Below are positions 1 to 8,467 of a stretch of DNA of 64,000 bases, in pieces. The DNA comes from Methylonatrum kenyense. Its GTDB lineage: Bacteria > Pseudomonadota > Gammaproteobacteria > Nitrococcales > Aquisalimonadaceae. The notes beneath the pieces were generated by a model. The model was given only the letters and a program-made list of their open reading frames with translations, searched no databases and had not been told where the DNA came from. The stretch covers positions 1 through 64,000 of the forward strand of contig NZ_JALPKO010000011.1 of the NCBI RefSeq assembly GCF_023195885.1, given 5' to 3'. Position numbers and translations under genes: made by a program. The first letter of the stretch is position 1. Each line of letters starts with the position of its first letter.

Positions 1-13
1 CTTCCTGCACAGC

Positions 14-37
14 GCGCCTTGCCTCGGATAAATGCGG
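14..37. repeat. Partial copy of the TAG-ended dispersed repeat (inner right-hand part)
   Basis: The segment GCCTTGCCTCGGATAAATGC closely matches the part just inside the right end of the two long copies near 29424 and 31878. Beyond it the sequence diverges before the stop codon of the first minus-strand gene at 59. It is probably a remnant of a copy whose main body lies left of the window. Confidence 0.5.
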
Positions 38-58
38 CCCAACCAGAGGCAAGGCCGC

Positions 59-1174
59 TCAGGACCTGTCCTTTGCGGCCAATGCCCGCACCGGAATGAA
101 ACTGCGTTCCACCGATTGGCGCAGATCCGCGTGCTGCTGCTCCACGACGAAGTGCCAATGCGCCAGGACCTGGGCTTCGAGGTCCTCGCGCAGTTCGGCG
201 ATGGCATTATGCAACTCCGCTTCAAGGGCGGCCTGGTTGCGCCAGGCATCGAAACGCAGCAACCCCCAGTCGGTGGCGACCCAGGTCAGGCCGAAGGCCA
301 GTGCGCCGCACACCGGGGCCCCGACCACGGTGGGGCTGCAAATGGCTGCGCCCGCCCCGGCCGCCGGCCCGGCCCTGGCCGCGCTGCGGCTTGCGCCCCG
401 GGCGGCCAGCGAGCCTCCTGCCGTACCCAGCGCACGCCGTCCCAGCAGCCGTGCCGTAACCGTCGCTGCCCCGGCTCCGGATGCAGCCATCGAGGAAGCC
501 GCCAGACGGTCTTCAAAGGCCGGACCGGAGCGCTGATCGAGAGCCGGCAGCACATCGTCCAGCGACAGTCGGATTTCGTTCTCCGGCAACGTTTCCGGCG
601 CAACGGTGCGACCGGAGACGCGTTGCATCACCTGCTCGATCCAGTCGGCACGCATCTGTTGATGGTGGGTCTGCATCGTCATCGCGCCGGCCCGATTCAG
701 GCGTTGCAGCCGGGTTGCGTAATCGGTGTCATCGAACAACTCGCTCTGCAGCCGCTGCAACACGACATCGCCATCAACCATACCGGCCTGCCCAAGCAGC
801 CAGAACGTGATCCGGCTGTACTCGCCCGCCAGGGAAAAATACCAGTCGGCGAAAGCCGGCACGCGCGCATGGACATCGGCGAACAGGCGATCCAGTTCCT
901 CATCAACCAGCTGCGTCAGTTGCTGCTGCAAACCGGACTGTGAGGCCTGCAGATGCTCGCGGGACAGGGCATCGAGCTCCAGGGCCTCGGTCGGCGATAA
1001 CCGGTGGTGGGCACCACCCAGCTCGACCACCAGCGCCGGCTCATCCCGCCAGAGATCCTGCAGGGTTTCGCGCTGATCGATGGCAAACCACAGCAGCCCG
1101 CCAACCAGTACGGCAACCCCCAGACCGAGCAGGCTCCTGTTCGCTGATCGCTCCATCTCAGTTGCCACCGCCAT
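59..1174 (-). CDS. Hypothetical membrane-anchored protein
   Basis: This 371-residue protein has one N-terminal membrane segment around residues 15-31. A long, charged, helix-rich region follows, then an Ala/Gly-rich hydrophobic stretch around residues 230-300 that could form one or two more membrane helices, and a final charged helix. I do not recognise the family. The ATG at 1174 is chosen because GGAG lies six bases upstream; a second ATG at 1156 lacks a convincing site. The start overlaps the end of the upstream membrane protein gene by 17 bases, so the two are probably translated together. The end abuts a repeat remnant. Confidence 0.75.
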   Translation of the reverse strand: MAVATEMERSANRSLLGLGVAVLVGGLLWFAIDQRETLQDLWRDEPALVVELGGAHHRLSPTEALELDALSREHLQASQSGLQQQLTQLVDEELDRLFADVHARVPAFADWYFSLAGEYSRITFWLLGQAGMVDGDVVLQRLQSELFDDTDYATRLQRLNRAGAMTMQTHHQQMRADWIEQVMQRVSGRTVAPETLPENEIRLSLDDVLPALDQRSGPAFEDRLAASSMAASGAGAATVTARLLGRRALGTAGGSLAARGASRSAARAGPAAGAGAAICSPTVVGAPVCGALAFGLTWVATDWGLLRFDAWRNQAALEAELHNAIAELREDLEAQVLAHWHFVVEQQHADLRQSVERSFIPVRALAAKDRS

Positions 1175-1973
1175 TCCGACTCCAGCAGGTCCGGACCTCC
1201 GCCGCCAGCATCAACACGCCGGCCAGGTACAGCAGATAGGACCACAGAAACAGCGCCTTGACGCCAAACAACAGCAACCAGCCGCCAAGCTGGAGTATCG
1301 GCAGGCCGACCGCCGGCGTCAGTTGCTGCGCCAGCCACCAGGCAATGGCATCCAGGGCCGCATGCAACTGCAGCGCGGTCAGTAATACGCGGCTGCCCGC
1401 CTGTTGCAATGCCACCTCGGCGGACACCGCGTTCACCAGACTGAGCCCATGCATATCGGGATAGCTGCCATGGAGACCGGCCACGGCCAGCAGGATGACA
1501 AGCACACCGAGGTTCAACCCCAGACCAAGGCGCCAGCAGGCAATCGGCAGGTAATCCGCCGACAGATGGCGTGCCAGGCTGCGTTGCAGCCAGACTTGGG
1601 CCAGGGCGGCCAGCGGCAGATGCAGCAACAGCAGCTGCCAGGCCGCCGTCTGATCCAGGCGCACGACAAACGGGGGCAGCAGCATGCCGAGCACCGCAGC
1701 GAGCAGGGCTGCCTTCAGGCCCAGAAACAGCCGGCCACCCAGGAGCCGCTGTAGCGGACTGTCTGCGCGCACATGCGCCGCGATGAACAGTCGACGCCGC
1801 GCACGCGCCTGCCGGTAGAGACCGCGGGCAAGCACCAGACTCATTAGCAGCCAGACGGTGACCATCGCGGCATCGCCAAGGTCGGAAGCCACCAGGTGCA
1901 ACAGAAAGAGCCCCGCCAGCGCCGCCAGAAGAGTTGCCAGGACAGGACCGAAATCGAGCCAGGTGCGATTCAT
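1158..1973 (-). CDS. Hypothetical multi-pass membrane protein
   Basis: This 271-residue, strongly hydrophobic protein has about six predicted membrane segments and an Arg-rich loop near residue 50. I do not recognise a family and see no catalytic motif. The start at 1973 (MNRTWLDFGP) is chosen because the longer reading upstream is Cys/Arg-rich and looks non-coding; no clear ribosome binding site supports either choice. It overlaps the next gene downstream on the same strand, so the two probably form one operon and may act together in the inner membrane. Confidence 0.7.
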   Translation of the reverse strand: MNRTWLDFGPVLATLLAALAGLFLLHLVASDLGDAAMVTVWLLMSLVLARGLYRQARARRRLFIAAHVRADSPLQRLLGGRLFLGLKAALLAAVLGMLLPPFVVRLDQTAAWQLLLLHLPLAALAQVWLQRSLARHLSADYLPIACWRLGLGLNLGVLVILLAVAGLHGSYPDMHGLSLVNAVSAEVALQQAGSRVLLTALQLHAALDAIAWWLAQQLTPAVGLPILQLGGWLLLFGVKALFLWSYLLYLAGVLMLAAEVRTCWSRNGGGN

Positions 1974-2162
1974 TGAAGAGGGAGGCGATTGCATCTGCCG
2001 GCGGCAGCAATCGTGCGCATGCTGCCGCCGCCGGTGGATGCCGATCGGAGGCCACAGACAGGAGGCACCGCAACAATCCCTGGCAGCGCTTCGCCCTGGA
2101 GGGCGGTCTGCCTGCGATGGCACAACGGCGCGGGGCGCGCTGCCGTTATCCAGCCCAAGACG

Positions 2163-2516
2163 TCAGTCGCGGGCGCGCTGCCAGCCGCGCTCGCGCATGC
2201 AGTCATGCAGGGCGCGCCGTCGCAGTGCCTGCCGCTCGCCATCCTCGTAGATGGCCGTGTCGGCATCGGTTTCGCCCTCTTCCTCGGCCTCACGCATGCG
2301 CTGTTCATCGATTTCCATGATTCGACGATCGGCAATCGGCTCGCAGCGGGACATATCGAGATTGTACCGTCGGCGCTGGTCCTCGGCGGAGACATCAGGG
2401 TTGACCCAACGCGCTTCCTCGGCAAAGCGCCCGCCCTCCGTGCCGGCACAGGCGACAAGCATCAGGCTGGCGAGCAGGCTTGCCGGAACGACTATCCTTG
2501 CACTGTGGTGACGCAT
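2163..2516 (-). CDS. Small lipoprotein, unknown function
   Basis: This 117-residue protein starts MRHHSARIVVP and has a hydrophobic signal ending in the lipobox LVAC at about residue 23, so it should be lipidated and held in the envelope. The mature part is short, charged and Glu/Arg-rich, with Cys residues near the middle and close to the C-terminus that could form a disulfide. The family is not recognised. The start at 2516 is chosen because it gives a compact lipoprotein signal; the longer reading upstream has none. It is transcribed away from the SMP-30-like gene. Confidence 0.75.
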   Translation of the reverse strand: MRHHSARIVVPASLLASLMLVACAGTEGGRFAEEARWVNPDVSAEDQRRRYNLDMSRCEPIADRRIMEIDEQRMREAEEEGETDADTAIYEDGERQALRRRALHDCMRERGWQRARD

Positions 2517-2596
2517 CAATCCATTCCTTATGCTTGAACCTGCAGTCTGAAACCCCATGTTATCCGAGACGACCTTCAGACAGGAGACCGAATTCG

Positions 2597-3490
2597 ATGT
2601 CCAGTGAAAACCGACTTGCCGCACCCCGCCACCTCGCCCTCGGCCTGAGCCTGGCCGCGATCGGTTTCGCCGGCACCGCCAGTGCGCTGGAGCCGGCCTG
2701 GGAGACGGATGCCGTCTTCGAACAACCCGAATCCATCGCCTACGACGCCGCCTCCGGCTACCTGTACGTGAGCAATGTTGCCGGCGACCCGGATGACGCC
2801 AACGGCGAGGGTTTCATCAGCAGGATCACCCTGGACGGCGAGGTGGACACCCTGAATTGGGCTTCGGACCTGAATGCTCCCAAGGGCATCGATATCGTGG
2901 GAGACCGGCTGTTTGCGGCCGACATCGACCATCTGGTTGAAATCGACCTCGCCAGTGGCGATATCGTCGCGCGCCACGAAGGCAGCGGTGCAGTATTCCT
3001 CAACGATGTTGCCGCGGCTCCGGATGGCAACGTCTACGTCTCCGACATGATGACCGATGCGATCTACCGGCTGCGGGATGGCGAATTTACCCGCTGGCTG
3101 GAGAACAGTGAGCTGCAGGGGCCGAACGGTGTGCTGGTCGAGAACGGCACGCTGATCATCGGTTCCTGGGGCAATATCGTCGACGGCTTCGAGACCGATA
3201 CCGTTGGCCACCTGAAACAGGTGGAACGGGATTCCGGTGCAGTCCAGAGCCTGGGAGATGGTAGCGAAGTCGGCCATCTGGACGGCGTGCAGCCGGATGG
3301 CGACGGCAATTACCTGGTGACCGACTGGGTGAGCGGTGACCTTTACCGGATTCAACCGGACGGTAGCTTCGAAAGCCTGATGAATCTGGGCCAGGGCCTG
3401 GCCGACCATCTGGTGCTGCTGGACCAGGGCCTGGTCATCCTGCCGCAGATGATGGATGGCGTCGTGCATGCCTATCACCTGGAGCCCTGA
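2597..3490 (+). CDS. Periplasmic SMP-30/gluconolactonase-like beta-propeller protein
   Basis: This 297-residue protein has a signal peptide ending near ASALEP. The rest shows repeating propeller blades of the type YLYVSN, LFAADID, NVYVSDM and YLVTDW, as in the SMP-30/gluconolactonase/LRE family and related NHL/YncE-like propellers. Family members are lactonases or ligand-binding proteins that use bound calcium; the substrate cannot be read from the sequence. The ATG at 2597 follows AGGAG at 2582-2586, which favours it over the upstream start at 2480. The nearest plus-strand neighbour is the CPBP protease gene 49 bases downstream. Confidence 0.8.
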   Translation: MSSENRLAAPRHLALGLSLAAIGFAGTASALEPAWETDAVFEQPESIAYDAASGYLYVSNVAGDPDDANGEGFISRITLDGEVDTLNWASDLNAPKGIDIVGDRLFAADIDHLVEIDLASGDIVARHEGSGAVFLNDVAAAPDGNVYVSDMMTDAIYRLRDGEFTRWLENSELQGPNGVLVENGTLIIGSWGNIVDGFETDTVGHLKQVERDSGAVQSLGDGSEVGHLDGVQPDGDGNYLVTDWVSGDLYRIQPDGSFESLMNLGQGLADHLVLLDQGLVILPQMMDGVVHAYHLEP

Positions 3491-3539
3491 GCGCAGGCTG
3501 ATGCAATCGGCCGTGCCCGTGTCTGCTTGAGCGGCAGGT

Positions 3540-4232
3540 TTGGCCGAGAGTTCAAGACCGACGCGGCTGGCACTGACCGGCGAACTAGCACTGGCTGTAG
3601 CACTGGTCCTGTTCGCCGGCATCACCGCGGCCGTGATCGGCAGCGCCTTCGCCGGCCCGGCGACACCCCTGGCACTGCAGGTGGTGCTTGCCCAGGGGCT
3701 GATCATTCTCGCCGGTCTTTACAGCCTGCTCCGCTGGCGGGCGATCCCCTGGTCGGCAATCGGCCTGGTCCGTCCCCAGCTCCGAGACCTGCCCCGCGGG
3801 CTGACCGTCCTGCTGGTGGTCTTCCTGTGCAATGGGGTGTTCGCCGGCCTGGTCATGCTCTTGTCGCCGGGGGCGCTGGAACAACACCATGCACGACTGA
3901 CTGACGTCGCCGGCTTTCTGGTGGGCGGCCTACCGCTTGCCGCGATCGCGGCCCTGATGCTGTTTGTTGCCCTGTATGAAGAACTGCTGGCCCGGGGCTT
4001 CCTGCTGCATCGGAGCCGTCTGCTGCTTGCCGGGATCTGGCCTCCGGTGATGCTGTCGTCCCTGCTGTTCGGCCTGGGCCACGGCTACCAGGGCTGGATC
4101 GGCATCGCCCAGACCGCCCTGGTCGGCATCGTGCTGGCCCGGGCCACCCTGCACTGGAACACACTGTGGCCGGCAATCATCGCCCACGCGGCTCTCAACA
4201 CCGTGGCTCTGGGCCTGCTGCTTGGCGCCTGA
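3540..4232 (+). CDS. CPBP-family intramembrane metalloprotease (CAAX protease-like)
   Basis: This 230-residue protein has six to eight membrane helices. Motif 1, YEELLARGF (EExxxR), lies near residue 146; motif 2, FGLGHG, near residue 180; and a late motif with His and Asn (AHAALN) near residue 220. These are the conserved metal-binding and catalytic positions of the Abi/CPBP family (Rce1-like). Bacterial members cleave within membranes or have unknown substrates. The start is a TTG at 3540, the only one that keeps the N-terminus without a long unsupported extension. Confidence 0.85.
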   Translation: MAESSRPTRLALTGELALAVALVLFAGITAAVIGSAFAGPATPLALQVVLAQGLIILAGLYSLLRWRAIPWSAIGLVRPQLRDLPRGLTVLLVVFLCNGVFAGLVMLLSPGALEQHHARLTDVAGFLVGGLPLAAIAALMLFVALYEELLARGFLLHRSRLLLAGIWPPVMLSSLLFGLGHGYQGWIGIAQTALVGIVLARATLHWNTLWPAIIAHAALNTVALGLLLGA

Positions 4233-4324
4233 ACTGCGCCGGTCGGCTTCGGTCGACAAGCCCAAGACATTGCCCTCTAAGCGCTGATGAGGCAGCCATC
4301 TGTTCCGCCAGGGAGATCCCGGTC

Positions 4325-4591
4325 ATGCGCATTCCCCACCTGTTTGCCATTGCACTTGCCGGCATTCTGGCCAGCAGCAGTCTGCTCGCCGACGCACCGG
4401 ATACTGACGCAATGTTTAACCATGAACTGCGGCGCCTGCACGCCGATGAGACCGTCAAACTGCGCGATGTTCTGGCCGGGCAGCCGCTGCTGCTGGTCAA
4501 CACCGCCAGTCGCTGCGGTTTTACCGGCCAGTTCGAAGGCCTGGAGGCGCTGCACCAGGAGTTCGCCGAATCGGGACTAGGGAACCACTGA
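4325..4591 (+). pseudogene. Glutathione peroxidase, truncated by a repeat end
   Basis: The 88 codons encode a signal peptide (MRIPHLFAIALAGILASSSL) and then the first third of a GPx domain, including the catalytic loop NTASRCGFTGQFEGLEAL with Cys in place of Sec. Family members are about 160 residues and need a later Gln and Trp-Asn-Phe motif; neither is present here or in the following 190 bases. The reading passes from the native ESGL into CTAGGGAACCACTGA, which is the terminal inverted repeat of the dispersed element, and stops there. AGGGAG lies upstream of the ATG. It was probably once a periplasmic peroxidase and is now inactive. Confidence 0.8.
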
Positions 4592-4612
4592 ATTATTCGC
4601 GCGTCTGCCTCG
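4577..4612. repeat. Solo end of the TAG-ended dispersed repeat
   Basis: CTAGGGAACCACTGAATTAT and the bases after it match the reverse complement of the right end of the copy at 31652-31939 and, more loosely, its left end. The internal hairpins of the full element are absent, so this is a deletion remnant. It lies in the 3' part of the peroxidase gene and supplies that gene's premature stop. Confidence 0.75.
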
Positions 4613-4783
4613 ACAGACTTCCGCCTGCTGCCTTGCCCGTTGACATGCAGGCCGGTGCGTCTCCGATAGCGCCCGGGGCAACCATCCCAATATCGGAACC
4701 GCGACGGAGCGGCCGCCCCAGCTTGCCGTGACCCGGGGTGATTGGTAGAACCGGTAACTCGAATCAGGCAGGGAGGCAACGGA

Positions 4784-5263
4784 TTGGCGGAACGGCGCAA
4801 CTGGGCACTGGCAACCGGCCTCTTCGCCTTCGGCTTCTGGTGGCTACTTGCCGGTGCGTATGGCCTCGCTTACGCCCTGGTCGCCGCCCTCGCCACCGGC
4901 TTGCTGGCAGCCTGGCTGGCTCCATCCAGGCTGCCGGCGATGCGCCTGTCGGGCCTGCTGGCTTTTCTGAGGTTCTTCCTGAGCCGTTCGGTACTCGGCG
5001 GCATCGATGTGTCGCGCCGCGCCCTGCAACCCGACCTGCCACTGGACCCGGGCTGGCTGGACTACACCTGCCGGCTGCGAACGCCGCCCGCCCGCAACCT
5101 GTTCCTGCTCAGTATCAGTCTGATGCCGGGAACACTGGCCGCCGATATGAATACGGACACGGTACGCGTGCATCTGCTGGATCCCGCCATGCGAGACGAC
5201 CTGCCCCTGCTGGAACAACGCATCTCGTGGGTATTTCCCGATGAACCGGAGCTTGAGCCGTGA
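4784..5263 (+). CDS. mrpE: Mrp-type Na+/H+ antiporter subunit E (Mbh-like locus)
   Basis: This 159-residue protein has three membrane helices at the N-terminus and a soluble C-terminal domain with the MnhE signature SISLMPGTLAAD. MrpE is one of the small membrane subunits of the multi-subunit sodium/proton antiporter. The TTG at 4784 is preferred because GGGAGG lies seven bases upstream (4771-4776); a TTG at 4742 is possible but has no such site. It opens an operon in which each gene overlaps the next by four to eight bases. The order E-F-G-A'B-C-D follows the archaeal Mbh antiporter module rather than the classic mrpA-first order. Confidence 0.88.
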   Translation: MAERRNWALATGLFAFGFWWLLAGAYGLAYALVAALATGLLAAWLAPSRLPAMRLSGLLAFLRFFLSRSVLGGIDVSRRALQPDLPLDPGWLDYTCRLRTPPARNLFLLSISLMPGTLAADMNTDTVRVHLLDPAMRDDLPLLEQRISWVFPDEPELEP

Positions 5264-5520
5264 TCGTACTGGTGCTGGATGCCGCCTGCCTGGCACTCAT
5301 CCTGCTCCTCGGACTGGGTCTGGTCCGCGTCATCGCCGGACCGGCCGCCGCCGATCGCATTCTCGCCATCCAGCTGTCCGGCACGACCACGGTGGGCCTG
5401 TTGCTGCTGCTGGCGATACGGCTTGAGCAACCGGCCCTGATCCATGCCGCACTGGTGTTTGTGCTGTTTGCCGCGTTGCTGGCCCTGGGTTTCGTCTACG
5501 GCACGGAGCGCAAACCGTGA
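5260..5520 (+). CDS. mrpF: Mrp-type antiporter subunit F
   Basis: This 86-residue protein has three membrane helices and the MnhF motif RVIAGPAAADRILA. It is a core small subunit of the Mrp antiporter (MbhB in the Mbh naming). It starts with a GTG that overlaps the stop of subunit E (GTGA), which indicates coupled translation. Its paralogue in this window is the 89-residue protein at 50962. Confidence 0.9.
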   Translation: MIVLVLDAACLALILLLGLGLVRVIAGPAAADRILAIQLSGTTTVGLLLLLAIRLEQPALIHAALVFVLFAALLALGFVYGTERKP

Positions 5521-5822
5521 CCCTGGCCAGTATCACTGCCAGTGTGCTGATCGTCGTTGGCACCGCTTTCTATATCGCCGGCACCGTCGGGCTGTTGCGC
5601 TTTCCGGACATTCACAGCCGGCTGCACGCCTTGACCAAGGCGGACAATACGGGCCTGGGTTTTCTTGCCCTCGGGGTGGCCCTGCTCAGCGGATCGCCGC
5701 GCCTGGCCGTGCTGATAGCGCTGGTCTGGCTGCTGGCCCTGATCGCCGCCTCGGTGGCCTGCCACCTGATCGCGCGGTACGCACTGGATGGCACGGATTC
5801 CGATTCGGAGCCGCGGGCATGA
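5517..5822 (+). CDS. mrpG: Mrp-type antiporter subunit G
   Basis: This 101-residue protein has three membrane helices and the MnhG signature LLRFPDIHSRLHALTKADN, in which the His/Arg/Lys residues are conserved across the family (MbhC in Mbh naming). It starts at a GTG overlapping the previous stop by four bases. It lies between subunit F and the fused MbhD/E/B gene. The tail after the last helix is short and acidic. Confidence 0.9.
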   Translation: MTLASITASVLIVVGTAFYIAGTVGLLRFPDIHSRLHALTKADNTGLGFLALGVALLSGSPRLAVLIALVWLLALIAASVACHLIARYALDGTDSDSEPRA

Positions 5823-6748
5823 TGCTGCTGGATGGCGTCCTCGCGCTGCTGTTGCTCCTGCTCGCCGGGCGATGCGTCACCGCCGCCAGCCTGCTCCAGG
5901 CGATCGTGGCGTTCATCGTGCTTGGCCTGCTGTTGGCCCTGTCCTGGGTCAGGCTTCAGGCGCCGGACCTGGCCCTGGCCGAGGCGGCCATCGGCGCCGG
6001 ACTGCTCGGCGTGCTGCTGCTGGGGACGTGGCGCCATCTGCCGGCTTCAGGCATCCATCACGAGTTCCCGTGGCCGTGGCACGGCATGAAGCAGGCTGTC
6101 TCCGCACTGGGCGGTCTGGCCCTGGCGGTGATGCTTGCGCTGGCGCTGCATGAAACGGCGCCCGAACCGGCGGCAGCCGGCGAGACTGCCCTGGCGCAAC
6201 TGGATGCGGCAGGCGTCAAACAGCCGGTCACCGCCGTACTGCTGAACTTCCGCGCCTACGACACATTGCTGGAAATGGGTGTCCTGCTGATGGCCTTGAT
6301 CGGCGCCCTGATCGTGCGCCGACCATTGCAGGACGGCTCCCGGATCGCGCCGGCGACCCTACTGTCGCCAAGCCTGGCTCGTCTGTTTCTGCCACCGATC
6401 CTGCTGATCGGCCTGTATCTGGTCTGGGCCGGGGCCTACAGTCCCGGCGGTGCTTTCCAGGGCGGCGCCGTGCTTGCCGGTGCCGGTGTCATGCTGGCAC
6501 TGACCGGTCTGTTGCGCGGCGCATCCGTGGACGGCCTTTGGCTGCGCGGGCTTCTGGCCCTGGGCGCCATTGTCTTCACTACGGCAGGGGTTTTGCTGGT
6601 GCCGGTGACCGGGCATTTCATGGCGTATCCCGATGGACTGGTCACACCACTGATGGTGCTGATCGAATTCAGCCTGGCGATTTCCATCGCGCTGTCGTTG
6701 CTGTTGCTGTTCACCGGCACGCCCGGACTTGCCAGGAGCCGGCCATGA
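5819..6748 (+). CDS. Fused antiporter subunit: DUF4040 (MbhD) + MrpA C-terminal (MbhE) + MrpB
   Basis: This 309-residue membrane protein joins three parts that are separate or differently joined in other systems. Residues about 1-80 are DUF4040/MbhD-like ([17 protein letters not shown]). Residues about 95-170 match the MbhE-like end of MrpA ([19 protein letters not shown]; compare [18 protein letters not shown] in the MrpA at 45887). Residues about 180-300 are MnhB ([18 protein letters not shown]). The ATG overlaps the previous stop. No full MrpA exists in this locus, so this gene supplies its C-terminal module and MrpB on one chain. Confidence 0.85.
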   Translation: MMLLDGVLALLLLLLAGRCVTAASLLQAIVAFIVLGLLLALSWVRLQAPDLALAEAAIGAGLLGVLLLGTWRHLPASGIHHEFPWPWHGMKQAVSALGGLALAVMLALALHETAPEPAAAGETALAQLDAAGVKQPVTAVLLNFRAYDTLLEMGVLLMALIGALIVRRPLQDGSRIAPATLLSPSLARLFLPPILLIGLYLVWAGAYSPGGAFQGGAVLAGAGVMLALTGLLRGASVDGLWLRGLLALGAIVFTTAGVLLVPVTGHFMAYPDGLVTPLMVLIEFSLAISIALSLLLLFTGTPGLARSRP

Positions 6749-7032
6749 GCGGGATTGATCCGTTCGCCCTGGCCGCGGCCGGGCTGATGGCCTTCGGCCT
6801 CTACGGTTTCTGCGTGTGCCGTCATCCACTGCGACGGCTGCTGGCAATCAACCTGGTCGGCAATGGCGTTTTCCTGGCACTGATCCTGATTGCCCGACGC
6901 CTGCCGGACGGCCCGGACCCCGTGCCCCATGCCATGGTGCTGACCGGAATCGTGATCGCAGTCAGCGCGACCGCGTTCGGGCTGGCCCTGATTCGCCGTC
7001 AGGCGCGGCCGGAGGACGACGGCAATGACTGA
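6745..7032 (+). CDS. mrpC: Mrp-type antiporter subunit C (NuoK-like)
   Basis: This 95-residue protein has three membrane helices and is related to complex I subunit NuoK. The MnhC/NuoK pattern LLAINLVGNGVFLALI is followed by DPVPHAMVLTGIVIAVSATA, the usual DP-hAhVLTAIVI region. It sits between the fused A'B subunit (ATGA overlap) and the first large antiporter subunit (8-base overlap). Confidence 0.9.
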   Translation: MSGIDPFALAAAGLMAFGLYGFCVCRHPLRRLLAINLVGNGVFLALILIARRLPDGPDPVPHAMVLTGIVIAVSATAFGLALIRRQARPEDDGND

Positions 7033-8467
7033 GGCCTTGCCGGTGCTGCTGGTCTTTGTCCCGTTTCTTGCCGGCCTCGGCCAGTTCGTGCTGGGCCGTG
7101 CCGTGCCCTGGTCCCAGCAGTTCGTTTCCGGCTTCAACCTGCTGCTAGTGCTCCTGCTGCTGCGCGCGGTCGCTGGCGGCGAGCCGGTGATTGCCGATCT
7201 CGGCGGCTGGGGAGAACCGCTGGCCATCCACCTGCAGGCGGATGGCCTGGCCACGTTGATGCTGCTGCTCACCGCGGTGCTGGCGGTCGCGATCTCCCTG
7301 TACGCGATACCCGCATTCGGTGGTCATGCCCGTTCCGCCTGGCAGTTCTGGACGCTCTGGCCATTGCTGCTGGGGTCATTGAATGCCCTGTTCCTGTCCC
7401 GCGACCTGTTCAACATCTACGTCACACTGGAACTGGTCACCCTTGCGGCGATCCCCCTGGTGCTGCTGGCCGGGCCGCGAAAAACCGTCGATGCCGCCCT
7501 GCGTTACCTGCTGTTCGCATTACTCGGCTCTCTGATCTATCTCGCCGGCGTGGCGCTGCTTTACGCCCAGGCGGGCACCCTGGACCTGGCCCTGCTTCCC
7601 GCGGCGACGCCCACGGGCAGTCTCGCCGGCCCACTGGCGGCCGCGCTGATCATCACCGGCATATTGATCAAGGGCGCAATCCTGCCGTTTCATATCTGGC
7701 TACCGGCGGCGCATGGCGGCGCGCCGGCAGCGGTCAGCGCGATCCTGTCTGCCCTGGTGGTAAAGGCCGCAATCTACCTGCTGCTGCGGCTCTGGACCGG
7801 GGCCCTGGAACCGCTGGTCTCGATCGCCGCCGGCCAGTTGCTGGGCCTGCTTGGCGCCAGCGCCGTGCTGTTCGGTTCCTGGCAGGCATTCCGGCAGTCC
7901 CGTCTCAAGCTGGTGGTTGCCTATTCCACGGTGGCCCAGCTCGGCTACATGCTGCTTTTCTTTCCGATGGCGGTGACTGCCGCCTGGCAAGGCGCCGTTT
8001 ACCACGGTCTGGCTCACGGCGTCGCCAAGGCGGCGCTGTTTCTGGCAGCCGGCAACCTCCTGTATTACCTGGGCCAGGATCGACTGGAGGCATTGCGCGG
8101 CATCGACCGTCCACTGGCGGTGAGCCTGCTGGCCTTCGGCCTGGCCGGCGTCAGCATCATGGGATTGCCGCCAAGCGGTGGTTTCACTGCCAAGTGGCTG
8201 TTGCTCACCGCATCGCTGCAGACTGGGCAATGGTGGTGGACTGCCGCGCTGGTGGCCGGCGGCCTGCTGGCGGCCGGCTACATTTTCCGTGTGTTGCGCC
8301 TTGCCTTCCTGCAATCCGCCGAACCGGCAGAGCGCCGCGACGGCCCCGTGCCGGGCCGCCTGATGGCATGGACGGCAACTGCCCTGGCGCTGCTGGCCAT
8401 TGGCCTGGGCCTGATCTCGGCACCGCTGCTGGATCTGCTTGGTGACATCCCGGGAGGCGGCTCGTGA
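7025..8467 (+). CDS. mrpD: Mrp-type antiporter subunit D (NuoL/M/N family), first copy
   Basis: This 480-residue protein has about 14 membrane helices of the proton_antipo_M family. Family landmarks are the conserved Glu in YVTLELVTLAAIPLVLLAG, the Lys in GILIKGAILPFHIWLPAAHG, and KLVVAYSTVAQLGYM. These charged residues form the ion path in MrpD and NuoN/M. It is the first of three such large subunits in a row. The ATG overlaps the mrpC end by eight bases. Which of the three corresponds to canonical MrpD cannot be fixed from order alone. Confidence 0.85.
   Translation: MTEALPVLLVFVPFLAGLGQFVLGRAVPWSQQFVSGFNLLLVLLLLRAVAGGEPVIADLGGWGEPLAIHLQADGLATLMLLLTAVLAVAISLYAIPAFGGHARSAWQFWTLWPLLLGSLNALFLSRDLFNIYVTLELVTLAAIPLVLLAGPRKTVDAALRYLLFALLGSLIYLAGVALLYAQAGTLDLALLPAATPTGSLAGPLAAALIITGILIKGAILPFHIWLPAAHGGAPAAVSAILSALVVKAAIYLLLRLWTGALEPLVSIAAGQLLGLLGASAVLFGSWQAFRQSRLKLVVAYSTVAQLGYMLLFFPMAVTAAWQGAVYHGLAHGVAKAALFLAAGNLLYYLGQDRLEALRGIDRPLAVSLLAFGLAGVSIMGLPPSGGFTAKWLLLTASLQTGQWWWTAALVAGGLLAAGYIFRVLRLAFLQSAEPAERRDGPVPGRLMAWTATALALLAIGLGLISAPLLDLLGDIPGGGS

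Noticed and set aside
4592-4783. The missing C-terminal half of the glutathione peroxidase
   Set aside because: None of the expected motifs (GFP, WNF, later Gln/Trp region) is visible in any forward frame of this stretch.
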